A DNA stretch of 64,000 bases, from contig CM051028.1 in assembly GCA_027627225.1 (NCBI GenBank), forward strand, positions 22,357,864-22,421,863, read 5' to 3'. Source of the stretch: Congeria kusceri. Lineage: Eukaryota; Mollusca; Bivalvia; Myida; Dreissenidae. Below, in pieces: positions 12,116 to 23,665 of the stretch; the stretch's first letter is position 1, and each line of letters starts with the position of its first letter. Below the pieces are notes generated by a model, which was given only the letters and a program-made list of their open reading frames with translations, ran no database searches and was not told the DNA's origin. The position numbers were made by a program, and so were the translations under genes.

Positions 12116-14406
12116 CTAAACAACATAAGGTAATTCTGACTCGCTGTCAGAATCTAACAACCTCACCATATGCTTTAATTCTGCATCTGAATGAACTGTC
12201 AGTCCTTGGAGGATATTCAACTGAATATGTTGGCTGTTGCCTGGTTCAACATCAACCCACACAGGTATAACACGTCTTGCATTGTTACCACCTCTTTTAT
12301 GATTTTCTTTCAATATCGACTCCATTCGAAATCTTCTATGTGCATCCGCATCAAACGAATGTGTAACATATACTAGAATGATTTTGTATGTATCAATTAT
12401 TGTTTTATCAAGTGTCATTTCTGAGTGCCCAATAGCAACTTCCGTTTCTAAATCTATAAAAATATTATTACTATGCGCTTCGCTGTTCCAGACACCCTCT
12501 ATCCGTTCTCGTAATTGATGCGCACCATTTCTGTCATTGTGTGCGTGCAAAATGATGATGTCCCTTTCATTGGGCACTGTAAATATTTCAGAAGAAAAGA
12601 AGAAATGAATAACAGTTCATAATTTACTGCCAACATGGACAATTTCGTAATTATTTATTCTTATTATTCATATATTAACTTTATAGGAAAATACATATGT
12701 TCATTTATTACTATTCATATATTCCCTTTCTAGGAAAAAGGAAAGAGCTTAATAAACGATTTTTAATATTTAAACTGTTTATTAAACAATTCTGCTTATT
12801 TGTTTATTGTCTTTTTTATTCATCGTAATATTGTTGCTGTTGTTGTTTTGCGAACATTTTACGTTTACTTACATTTCTCTGATCTGAGTTGTTTTAGCCA
12901 AGATACAGGTCTGACAATAAATTGTTTGCTCTCAGCTGGGATGCCTGAAAACGTAATTATTTCGTACATTTTGTATTTTCATCAAGATGCAGGTCTGACA
13001 ATAAATTGTTTGCTCTCAGCTGGGATGTCTGAAAACGTAATTATTTCGTACATTTTGTATTTTCATCAAAATGTTGGTCACAAACTTTTATAATAAAACC
13101 ATGAATTTCTTTTCATAAATAATTAAATAAAAATTAAGAGTACTTGTAAAATATATACCACTACAAAAGTACTTCAAATTCTAACCAATATTTAATGACC
13201 AAGTTTGCTTTGTATTTTTAATTACCGTCTTAACTTACTTTTCATTGCAAAACAAGATGGTCGATCCTGTAATTTATTTTTTTCTGGAATGGTTTTTGGT
13301 ACCAACTGGTCTACACGTTTTGCAGGACGGAAATTACTGTCGAAATAATTCCTTATCATTTTGAGTTGTTTATTATCTACTGTGTTGTTACCACTTTTCA
13401 TACTTGCTAATATAGCACTGGCACTGTTGGCATTATTGTTTGTCTCATGTGCCCCACAATCAGTCTGAGTTTGAGAGTTGTTTGGTTTGCTAACCTTTTG
13501 TTCCAATGTATTTGAAGGATAACATCTGTCTCCCGTGTCGTGTAAGGACAAACACTGTTCGACTGTATAATTTAAAGATCCGCTGTGTGTTTCGTTTTCC
13601 ATAGCCAATTTCACATGCATATTCTTAGAAGACAAATTACTTGCTTCGTTGTATATTTCTTTGTTATATGAAGTCCAATTTCTTGATTCATTGTTGTGTT
13701 TTGTGTTACCGGGAGAACAAGTACTTAGATCAATGCGTCGTTCAGTGTTCTTTAGAGAACATTGTCCTGATTGATTCTCGTGATGTGAGCTGTCTGGAGA
13801 GTTTCGTCTGTAATCTGGAGACAAATTGCTTTCTTCACGCGCACGCTGTATGCTTTCTGTGTTATCTGTAAAGGAACTACACTCTTCACTGTCTATGTGT
13901 TGGCTATCTGGAGAGCAGCTTCTTAACTCGTCGTTACTTTCTGTGAAATCTGGAGAGTGGCAACGGTTTTCACTGCCTGTTTCCGTATTAGCTCGAGGGA
14001 ATCGTCTAGATTCATTGTTTGTGTAATCTGGAGAGCTGCTTCTTGATTCTCTGTCCATTTCTGTGTTATCTGGAGAGCTGCTTCTTGCTGATTTGTCCAT
14101 TTCTGTGTTATCTGCAGAGCTGCTTCTTGATTCTCTGTCTCTTTCTGCAATATCTGGACAGTTTGTTCTTAATTCCCTGACTCTGTTTGTGTTATTTGGA
14201 GAGCAGCTTCTTGACTTACCGTTGCTCTCTGTGTAATGCGGAGAGCTACGTCCGTAGCTGTCCCTTTTGGGGTTTTCTGAACAGCGATTGCTTCCATCAT
14301 GATCGAGTTGCCTGCCATGAGAAGAGCAACGGACTGCTTTCGAATCTTCAATTTCAATTTCTGTGTTATCTTTGAGAATAGAATGACCAGGTTCCTTTGG
14401 ATCCAT
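12116..14406 (-). CDS. TIR gene 1: Ser-rich repeat region plus TICAM-type TIR domain, two exons
   Basis: Two exons, 14406-13239 and 12576-12116. The donor AAAA|GTAAGT and acceptor ATTTACAG give a phase-1 junction. The total is 1629 nt, i.e. 542 residues plus stop. The start is the first Met after an in-frame TAA upstream. Exon 1 is disordered and hydrophilic. Residues about 45-200 are a degenerate tandem repeat of about 17 residues built on SRSSSPDNTEMDRE, followed by a less regular Asn/Ser-rich stretch. Exon 2 is a TIR domain: strand A DIIILHAHNDRNG, a DLETEVAIG loop segment, strand D IILVYVTHSFD, helix RRFRMESIL, strand E RRVIPVWV, and IQLNILQGL. This pattern is closest to TICAM (TRIF/TRAM) TIRs, which are adaptor domains. 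No membrane segment or kinase is present. Its function as an adaptor is inferred. An upstream non-coding exon is possible. Confidence 0.82.
12901..13071. repeat. 84-bp tandem duplication in the intron of TIR gene 1
   Basis: Two near-identical 84-bp units start near 12902 and 12985 (shared core CAGGTCTGACAATAAATTG). They lie between the two exons of TIR gene 1 and appear as a repeated peptide in a spurious plus-strand frame. The rest of the intron, to 13238, shows nothing else. Confidence 0.95.
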
Positions 14407-15608
14407 TCTTGAGTTAGTTTCTTTATTCGTTTTATTATGTTGTTATGTCGTTCACTAGAAATGTTGAATATGACCTTCATCCTTGACTGCCATATCATGC
14501 ACCTGAATTGTATAAAGCTCATTGTTTTCATTCAGACAGATACATTTTTGTTTGGTTGTTTAATAAAGGGTTATATGTTGTTATTATTTTCAACCCATTT
14601 CAACCCATTAAGATTACTCTTTTAATATCGTTAATCTCGTGATGTTGTACTTTTAGTACATTGTTTTAATGAAACTTTTTTCTATTGACAATGCTGTTTG
14701 ATTAACAATGAGGAAGCTTTAATTTTTGAATAACCTTTTACAAAACAGTTGTTGTGTCTGAGATTTGAGGTGGCCATATACTCACAATGCTCTGAATTGA
14801 TTGTTGCAGCTGTGAAATAAAGTTGAAACGGAAGAGTCATTGATATATTTATGAAAACAGAATCATATGCGTGTAAATATTCGTGTTGGTATTAAGATAA
14901 CAAACAATAATTTATATTCCACTTTCGATTTCAATATGGTTTATATTAATCATTAATAGTTCGAAAAAGAAGTTAAACATATCAAATTCTTTTAACACGT
15001 ACAAAAATTTTTATTTGCAGTTATACATTTTAAATTTTGTAGTTATTCTACTTACTGTAAGAATATGCCTCGGGCTCTTTCCCTCTTTTCTTGTATTTTC
15101 CTGAATACCAAGGTGAAGCGTACTTTTTTTTATCGCTATTGTCCTATTTATGATATGAATACCGGGTTCTTATCTAGAGAATTTGGTCATTGTTCGACTA
15201 CCGTGCAAAGCATTTTTGGTTGCAGTTGTTTATAGTATAGGATGTAGAAAGAATATGAAAATATGATAAATATATGTATTTTGAAATTATATATGTGTAA
15301 ATAATGTAAAAATGTAATAAATGTGAAACATTAATTTGAAGATTAAAAGGAAATTTACAGGCACAATATTGTTCTTTCTTGATAGTAGACTTATTTAGTT
15401 TCAGAGCGGGTCCTTTAATAAGTTGTATTTAAATAGTTAAATACCTGACTAAGCGGTTTTATAAATTTGTTGCGTATAGTCTTTACTTTTAAAAAGGTAT
15501 ATACTAAAAGAGGAAATAACTCGCACTGCTCGTAATATGCATGTGTTTATTTCCCTTATACCGAAAGACAATAATGAACCATTACTGGCAAAGTACGTAA
15601 ATCCGGAC
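14407..15608. other. Upstream region of TIR gene 1, no gene recognised
   Basis: AT-rich sequence, with no coding exon or repeat recognised apart from a few short Leu-rich chance frames. The promoter and any non-coding first exon of TIR gene 1 should lie here. No TATA box or CpG island could be assigned with confidence. Confidence 0.4.
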
Positions 15609-15990
15609 AGTACTTAAATCCGGACACCTGAAAATAAATGTGTTTGTATGATCAAGACCAACACTTTTATTGAAGTGATTGATGCACACGCCTGTCTCAG
15701 CAACATATATCAATTTTCAACAGAATCCATAGAGTATTTATACACTTACTATTGTTTTTTATTTTCCTTTCAAATGTAAACATTAGCACGGGGGGGGGGG
15801 GTTGAAATCAAAACAGTATCTCCGATAAATAAGGCTTCACAGGAAAATTTTGAAAGCAAACACCAGAAAAAGTAAACAAAGGAAGAAAACAAGAAATCTG
15901 ACAAACAAAGTGTAGTTAAATGTCTATTTCTATTTATTTTTATTTAAATTAAATATATATTTTAAGTGTCCGGATTTAGGTACTCTCCAT
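15609..15990. mobile_element. MITE with inverted termini
   Basis: The left end GTACTTAAATCCGGACACCT is mirrored at the right by AAGTGTCCGGATTTAGGTAC (about 15964-15984). A second partial copy of the left motif (TACGTAAATCCGGACA) sits just outside, at 15595. A G10-plus run lies at 15790. There is no coding capacity. The terminal sequence suggests a Tc1/mariner-type or foldback MITE; the family is not certain. Confidence 0.65.
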
Positions 15991-16423
15991 CTATATTTCG
16001 GTACATGTTACAGGTCTCTTTTAAACGCATCATTCAGTTGCTTTTAGATCGGAGATTTCACTTATATTTTGACCACATCTTCAGATTAAACCCTACTTAT
16101 TATGTTTCACTTTTTATTTGTGTCGTATGCAGTTATCCAGAGAAATCGTCAAAAAAACAAGCAAAAGTTTCTGGATTTACGTGCTTCGCAAGTATAAAGT
16201 TAAAATAGTTATACATTAGAAATGCGTATTGTTCTCAGATTTACATACAAAATATGTCCACGCGGTGTGTCTGGTTGGTTGTATGAGTCAATTATTTATA
16301 TAAAAAATATGTTAGCTTTTATTAGAAACATGTGAATTAAATACATGTAAATACATTGCATGGAATATAGACAAAAGAGTTTTTATTATAGTTTCAAAAT
16401 AGATTTTGTGACATAAATACAAA

Positions 16424-17237
16424 ACAAGAGCTGTCAGAGGACAGCGCGCTCGACAATTCGAAGTATTTCAGTTGGTACATGTTTTGGATGGTGGAAGGGG
16501 CATACATTTGTTAAAATACACAACTTTTAAGTGAAGCCTTGTATAATTGATAATTTTTGGGCATAAAACTTTTGAATATAAACTTTAACCAGAATATCTA
16601 TGTGAAAAAGGAGCATGACTCTGTCAAAATACAAAACAGAGTTATGGGTAATGTTGCCCCTGATACTAGAGTTGATGACAAAGGTTAGTTCCAAGTTTCC
16701 AGTAAATAACGTATGTAGTTTTGAAGTTACCACATGTTGAATATAATTGTTGGAATATAACATTTCCATTGAATAATTTTTATGTATTTCTGAAGTTACC
16801 AAACTTTTGTATATAAACTTTAAACAGAAAATCTTAGTGAAAAGGGTGCATACCTCTGTCAAAATACAAAATAGAGTTATGGGTAATGTTGTCCCCGATA
16901 CTAGAGTTGATCACAAAGGTTAGTTCCAAGTTCCAAGTGAATAACTTATGTAGTTTTGAAGTTAGAAAACTTTTTAATATAAACATTAACCAGAAAATCT
17001 ATGTGAAAAAGGGGCATTACTATGTCAAACTACAAAATATAGTTATTGGGAATGTTCACCCCTATACCGGAATTGGTGACAAAAGTATTTCGCAAGTTTC
17101 AAGTCAATAACTTCTGTAGTTTTGAAGTTACACGACTTTTGAATAAAAACTTTAACCAAATCCAGACGCGGACGCCGACGCCGACGCCGACGCCGGGGGT
17201 AGTAGGAAAGCTCACCTATTCTTCGAATAGTCGAGCT
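16424..17237. mobile_element. Dispersed bivalve-type repeat, copy 1
   Basis: Begins ACAAGAGCTGTCAGAGGACA and then GCGCGCTCGAC. It ends with a GACGCC-rich tract (about 17164-17198) followed by TTCGAATAGTCGAGCTA. The GCTCGACNATTCGAA and TTCGAATAGTCGAGC ends are inverted copies of each other. The interior is three diverged tandem units of about 180 bp that share CAAAATACAAAA(C/T)AGAGTT and TTCCAAGTTTC. No protein is encoded. Two more copies lie at 17672 and 18788, so this is a repeat family. Confidence 0.8.
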
Positions 17238-17671
17238 AAAAATCGCGTGCTCTTTGTTGTAGATGAATCATGTTTACCTAAATGATATTAAATCATGCAT
17301 TATATTTTAATCGGGAACAGATGAACGTATTTTTAAATCGTTAAGCTCGATCAATTCACATGGAGCCAGCTGTCAATCACATGTTTGTTATCTATTATCT
17401 TATCAGCCAATTACCGCTCACCTTTCCACCAATTACCATGGACTGTCAGCCATTTTCGCAGACAAGCTACTTGTCTGAATTATTTCATATCAACATTTTA
17501 CAAACGTGGACATAGTTTGTGCTTTGAATTTGTTTCAAATGCTCAAATAATGTATTTAATAAAAAAAAAAGTATTATTCCTACTTAAATGTTCAAGTGTC
17601 ATGTGTAATAAATATTGATCAAAGTGTTATGGTTATATAATTTTGTTTCAGACTCCCACACATCAGTAATA

Positions 17672-17760
17672 ACAAGAGCTGTCAGAGGACAGCGCGCTCG
17701 ACTATTCAAAGTAATTCAGTTTGTAATTTGGTGAAAGCCTTGTGTGTTAAGCATGAGTAG
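17672..17760. mobile_element. Dispersed bivalve-type repeat, copy 2 (left end only)
   Basis: Starts ACAAGAGCTGTCAGAGGACA as in the copies at 16424 and 18788, followed by GCGCGCTCGACTATTC. The matching GACGCC tract and right terminus were not found, so this looks truncated. From 17760 to 18510 no gene or clear repeat was recognised; the intervals 17240-17670 and 17760-18510 hold only chance frames. Confidence 0.65.
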
Positions 17761-18514
17761 TTTTAAAGTTAGGTTGCCCTGATGTGGGGGAAGTATAAAA
17801 GGGTGAGTGCTTGTGTATTTAGTTAATACCGCTCCTGTTTTTGAAGTGTTAACATCTGGTTGGAACAGAACGGTAATTAATTTATATTATTGGGGACACA
17901 CTAGGGACTTTGAGTGCTCTGGGGCTGGCAATCCTGTTCTTGCGACGTATGGGCCATGTTAACATGATTCCTACACCTCAACAGCCCGGTTCGCTAGTAT
18001 ACCATAATATAAACAGAAGCAAACCTCCGTTCCAAGGTTGAATGTCTGAAGTACTGAACTATTTATAATGTTCGAACACTGACTTTGCCACATGATTGCT
18101 AATCAACACATAATTGCTGGGTTAGTTGTATCATACCAAAGCATGGCTTTGGTTCTGTACCTGGTGTACGAGGTTCAAGGTCTGAACAACATGTATATAA
18201 TTATAAGGTCCGAACACGGACTGACCAACATGATTGCTGCTCGACACATGCTTGCTGGATCAGTGTATAATGTTGCCTTTTGTATTTAGAATAACAACAG
18301 TGTTTGGCATCGTACCAGACACGTGACTAGTACAGGGTTTCATACTCAGGGTACGGAGGTCATTTACGTTAAACATCATACACAGTGTATATCGTGGCAG
18401 ACATGGAGTAGTGCTCAGGGTGATTTTATAATAATAGATAAATCAATGTTCCATACAAATCATTTTAACAATAAGCATTTGCCTAATTAAAAAGCAAGGT
18501 AGCTTGAGAAAAAT

Positions 18515-18516
<2 letters not shown>

Positions 18517-18574
<58 letters not shown>

Positions 18575-18606
18575 TGCGTGCGTGTGTGTGTGTGTGTTGC
18601 GTATGC

Positions 18607-18639
<33 letters not shown>

Positions 18640-18655
18640 CCCGTGTGTGTGTGTT
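18517..18655. repeat. (TG)n microsatellite with a (CGTG)n segment
   Basis: Nearly pure TG at 18521-18555, then TGCG tetramers to about 18585, then TG and a GCGCGC core near 18632. Long frames over it are repeat artefacts. Confidence 0.97.
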
Positions 18656-18787
18656 GTATTATAAAATTGTGTGTGTGCAAAACTTACATACCCGAAGCTC
18701 GGCGGGCCAAATGTTACAGATTTTCCAAAGTGTTCGTATATGTATTCAGATACAAGTCAGCGTTCCATTTAAGTCAAATGAATTACA

Positions 18788-19970
18788 ACAAGAGCTGTCG
18801 GAGGACAGCGCGCTCGACTTTTCTTGTGCTTATCAGAGTTATTTATCGGAAACCGTTTATATATTTTTAGTAACAGTGACCTTGACTTTGACCCCACCCA
18901 CTTCATGCGCAATTCCAAGCGAGGTCTTGATATAAGGTATCTATGTATAAGTTTCATTAAAATATCTCAATGCATTCCCAAAATATTGAGCAGAAACCGT
19001 TTCTCTATTTTAGTAACAGTGACCTTGACCTTGACCTTATATGCAATCCCAAGACAGGTCTTGATATAAGGTATGTATTAAGTTTCATTAAAATATCTCA
19101 ATGCGTTCTCAAGTTCTCAACTTATTGAGCGTAAACCTTTTTTCTATTTTTAGTAACAGTGACCTTGATCCCACCCACCCCATATGCAAACCCGATGCGA
19201 AGTCTCGATCTAAGGTATGTATGAATAAAGTTTCATTAAAATATCTTAATGCGTTCTCAAGTTATTGAGCGGAAACCGTTTTCCTATTTTTAGTTACAGT
19301 GACCTTGACCCCACCCACCCCATTGCAATTCCAAGCGAGGTCTCGATATAAGGTATCTATGTATTAAGTTTTATTAAATATCTCAATGCGTTCTCAAGTT
19401 ATTGAGCGGAAACCTTTCTTTCTATTTATAGTAACAGTGACCGTGACCGTGACCCCATCCACCCAAATGCAATCCCATGTGAGGTCTTGATATAAGGTAT
19501 CTATGTATTAAGTTCTAATAAAATATCTCATTTTGTTCTCAAGTTATTGAGTGGAAACCGTTTATCTATTTTTAGTAACAGTTACCTTGACCCCACCCAC
19601 CCCATTGCAATCCTTCATGTGGTCTCGCTATACGGTATCTTTTTTTGCAGGTTCATTAAAATAGCTTAATCCGTTCTCGATTTAGAAGGTTGAAACGAAA
19701 CGTTTAAAAACTAGCTTACCGAAAAACTTTAACTGTACATATCGCTAATTTGTAAAATTTCTAAGTGTAAAAAGGCCCATAATTTTGACAAATTTCAAAC
19801 TAAAGTTCATTTTCATGTGGGGAATAAATGTGTTAAGGTTGAATGAAATCCTTCAAGCCATTCCTATGAAACTAGCTTATCGAAAAACTTTAACCTAGCT
19901 CGGACGCCAACGCCGACGACGACGCCGGGGCGAGTAGAATAGCTTGCCTTCTATTCGAAAAGTCGAGCTA
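18788..19970. mobile_element. Dispersed bivalve-type repeat, copy 3, with internal minisatellite
   Basis: Same left terminus as copies 1 and 2 (ACAAGAGCTGTCGGAGGACA) and same right terminus (GACGCC tract near 19905-19928, then TTCGAAAAGTCGAGCTA). The interior from about 18830 to 19680 is a minisatellite of six or so diverged units of about 120 bp. Each unit carries AACAGTGACCTTGAC, GAGGTCT(C/T)GATATAAGGTA, CATTAAAATATCT and GTTATTGAGCGGAAACC. It is non-coding. The same termini enclose different internal arrays in different copies. Confidence 0.82.
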
Positions 19971-19974
19971 ATAA

Positions 19975-21148
19975 AACTAACAGCGTTTTATATTAAATAT
20001 GTTAATCTACTTAGTGTTACTAATTTTAAGAACAATGAAACAAGAGCGTCGAAACAGCTTTTAAAATAACGCAATTGTTGTGACAAAGTCGTAAACTTAT
20101 TGAATAAATACACTGCGAGTCACCTTATAAAGTATTATTCTATCTTAAACACAATAAATACTTCTTATAATTAATGTTATTCTATATAAGTTAAGTTTTG
20201 TTACTTTAAATGTATGAAATTTATTAACTTCAAAATGCAAAGAAGTCACGCTCAAGATGGCAAGTTGCAGACTTGCCAAAAATAGGCTCTTTATATACCA
20301 AGAGCTTTCAGTCAACCCAGGGCACGGTCGAAAGAACAAAACACGGTCGAACGAACGCTCACGACCACCAGTTGTATCCGGGTCAACCCAAAATATTGTC
20401 AACCGAACGCGCATGGCCACAGATATTAGTCGTTCGACCCAGAAGTTGGTACGATTATTTTACAGTGAACTTTACAATTTTAACGACAAAATGTTTAAAG
20501 ATAAAAATAATCCATATAAGGCAACCTGCGACTTAAATGAATAGGAAAAACAAAGATTATAATACCAAGAACTGAAAGTACAGTAAAAACACTGAAAGTA
20601 CAGTAAAAACAATGTATTACGACTATTAATAAGATATTAAAGTGCAGAAATGAGTGGTGACTCGTAATATTACAAAACGGCTTCTAAAAAGAAACACAAT
20701 TTTTTTTACAAGTTCACTTGACTTATTATCATATGTATGTTCAATATTCGCCTGATAATATCAGGAGCTTGGATACAGGGAAATTTGCAATGGATATACA
20801 GAAAACAATGCTGTAATAAAGTAAAAAACGGGCTAAACAAAATGCAGTCGTAAGTTGTATCAGTAGCAATCAACAAATGCAGGAATACAAGGTAAGTTTT
20901 AACTACCCACCTAGTATCGAATGTATCAATATTTTGGAAAGTGGATGGGGCGTAAATTGTGGAAAGTAAAGAAGCTACGTTATGGTAATTATGTTATCAA
21001 TTTATTCAAAGTTTCAAGTGAATACCTTAGGTAGTTTTGTAATTAAAAGACTTTGGAACAAAAACATTTGAAAGCATGGTTCTTTTGAGATTGCATTCTT
21101 CATTATGTGAATATTTCGTTTCAAGTTGTGAATTTCTATTATGTGTAT
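19975..21148. other. 3' flank of the double-CARD pseudogene, no other gene seen
   Basis: AT-rich sequence with spurious short frames, and a small duplication near 20575-20600. A minus-strand AATAAA (TTTATT at 21001-21006) lies about 145 nt beyond the TGA of the pseudogene and is a plausible polyadenylation signal. Confidence 0.45.
21001..21006 (-). terminator. Polyadenylation signal AATAAA (candidate) of the double-CARD pseudogene
   Basis: The plus strand reads TTTATT here, giving AATAAA on the minus strand about 145 nt after the stop codon at 21149-21151. It is the first canonical signal downstream. Confidence 0.4.
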
Positions 21149-22319
21149 TCATTTATTAGATTCAATCGTTGGTTTGACAATGCAGATGTTATGGTTAGTC
21201 TCTGCAAGAGAAGACATCGCAGAGCACAGAAGGTCATGTTCACAGGATCTTGTGGGTTTGTTATCTCCATTATCCGCTCCACGTGTATGTTCCCGCTTCA
21301 TGCGATCTAAAACCAAAGCGTACGATGAAGTCTCTGGAGTACCCCTTTCAGTATTGTATTTATTCATCTGGCTTGCCGAATAAACTCCTTTTGTAGGGTC
21401 ATCCTCGTCTGCAAAGTTCTTGCCAGAAACAATAACTGCAATACATTAGGTATGACATAAATCGAGCAGTTAAGACTATATAATACATAGTGTTACTAAA
21501 AATAGTAACATTTTGACGTCGATTACGGGCCGTTACGCGGCTCCGCTGAGCCGATATAATTATAATTGGCCGCGGCCGATTTTTCGATAATCGAAGAGAA
21601 TCCGATCGCGCGACGTCAACGACCACGAATGGCGTATTTAGTCAAAATTAAACGGTTATATCCGAAAATGCACATACTGAATATTAACGAAAGTTTGTAG
21701 TTAAATTTATTAAATATATATACGATCTATAGCCTATGCATCGATTAGTTTGAGAAAAAGAATCACTGAACAAAATTGAACAGATCGGAAACTTTTACTG
21801 TACCTCAAGTTCAATCCATTGCTTCCAACAATAAAAATCCAACAATACTGTAAGCACTTCAATTCCATTGTCTTGTATCCATAAGCCTTAATTTTTAACA
21901 ATCATGATATTAATTTCATGTGAACCATTCTGACCAGAAACACGATTTACGAAATCGCAATGACTGGTCAGAACGTTTGATTTTATTCGATTCAAAGTCT
22001 CAAAATATATTATTCATCCAACTGACACATTCATCATTCAAAATTCGTCCATGCATGATTTATTAAACTAATAGTAATGTATTTTACTAAAAATAAAAGC
22101 AAACACGACACAACTGCGAGTCCAGCGAAAGCTGGTTTGTTTCGTCACTGTTTTTCTGTTTATAAATTACGTCATTCGTTAGAATTGCGTCACGTATTGC
22201 GTACTTAGTTGAATGTTAAATAAAAGTACGGAAAGTTTGTTTGGTGTTTTTGTTAACATTTTGTGTAATAAAGAAAGTAACATGATTCTTTTCTTGTGAC
22301 AGGATAATATGTATTATAA

Positions 22320-22462
22320 ACGATAATATACGGCAGAGCTGGGCCGGGCGTCTATAATCGGCCCTAGCCGTATAACGGCCCTCGGGCCAAAGGCCCTCGG
22401 CCGTTATATCGGCAGCGGGCCGATTATAGATGCCCGGCACAGCTCTGCCGTATATTATTGTC
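22320..22462. mobile_element. GC-rich palindromic MITE in the last intron of the pseudogene
   Basis: Arms of about 45 bp (left ATAATATACGGCAGAGCTG, right CAGCTCTGCCGTATATTAT) enclose a second palindrome (CCCTCGGGCC...GGCCCTCGG). The whole 143 bp can fold into one hairpin. It sits between exons at 22616 and 21435. A GC-rich palindromic patch of similar style occurs at about 21530-21590. Confidence 0.85.
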
Positions 22463-23522
22463 TAAGTACATTAAAGAGTAACATTATAGAGTAACGGATT
22501 GAAAATAAATGTGTGCTACATATAACTGCTACGTTAAATATACATACTTCTATAGTCAAACACTTAAATCGCTTCCACAAGTGTGCAATAAATAAAGAAA
22601 CGTCATTGTTCTTACCCTGGTGAAGAGCTCTTACTTCCAACTCCTTAAGCCTGATGGCTTGAATATCCTGTTGTTTTCCGCTCAATAATTCAATTTGTTT
22701 CTCAAGGGTCTTCAAAATTTGTTTTCTCTGTTTGGTGCTTCTAATTCTAATGCAACGTTTTGTCTTCCGAGTGTTTCTTCATAGGCATCCAGTGTCAAAT
22801 GACCACCTATTACATCATCTATTCCCAAACCGTCGGTTGTCGACAAGTGGCTCGGTTTCTCGGAGATAAAATCCGCCGTCAACGTGTCTTGGTGTGCAGG
22901 CAAACTAGCTTCCGTGCCGTTAGTTTCACCGAGTGAAATTGCTATAAAATTGTGTTTTAATATATAGCTTGAATGCCGTTCCATTCAATTTGTACGTAAA
23001 TGATCCTCAATTGTTAGCAGATAAAGGTCGGTAAACCTTTTATGAGCATCTTTCATATAGTACACGTTTTGAAAGATTTGTCAATCATGAAAACAACAGG
23101 AACTTACCTGGTTTTTTAGTTGGCAACGGCGAAACCTTTTGACAAACAATGTTTGCCTTCCGTGCAGAAATTCCAAGCGGCTGTACTTCGGGACCTTCTA
23201 AATAAAATGGTAATGTTTATTTAAATTCAGTCAGTTTGTTTATGTGCAAAATCACAGTTTTCTTGTTTGTTTGTTTTTTATAGTTTAAGTACATGCATAT
23301 ACGGTATGTACAAGTAATTATAGTCAATTACTGGATGACTGTGGTGGCAAATATCAGTAAATAAGTCTACTACAAAATATTTACTGCAAATTACTGGTTA
23401 TCACTTATCAGACAGTCTGAGCACAAAATCATTCAACCAAAACATTAAATGCATGTCCAGGAAATACACAATAAGATAAGCACGTGATAGTTATTGTTGG
23501 TGAGTTATATTCGGGAATATAT

Positions 23523-23665
23523 ATAAAGAATAACAGGTTACTGCCTGGTCTTGTGTAATATATCAGGTGAGGCTTAGAATAAAATAACGGCGTTGCTTGC
23601 CGAGCCTTTATTTTATTCATGCCGAACCTGATATATTACACAAGACCAGGCAGTAACCTGTTTTT
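23523..23665. mobile_element. Palindromic MITE, about 36-bp perfect arms
   Basis: ACAGGTTACTGCCTGGTCTT... is mirrored by ...AAGACCAGGCAGTAACCTGT around a short spacer containing GGCTTAGAATAAAATAACGG and its near-inverse. A related palindromic trace (GATATAAAATATATATC) lies at about 24325-24345, so the insertion may extend to about 24390. It is in an intron of the double-CARD pseudogene. Nothing else was recognised in 23700-24820. Confidence 0.85.

Noticed and set aside
18483..18935. Open frame with Cys-Val repeats
   Set aside because: Microsatellite artefact at 18517-18655 running into a dispersed repeat.
20145..20544. Overlapping frames of 87-95 codons on both strands
   Set aside because: No domain, no splice context and no relation to neighbouring genes; likely chance.
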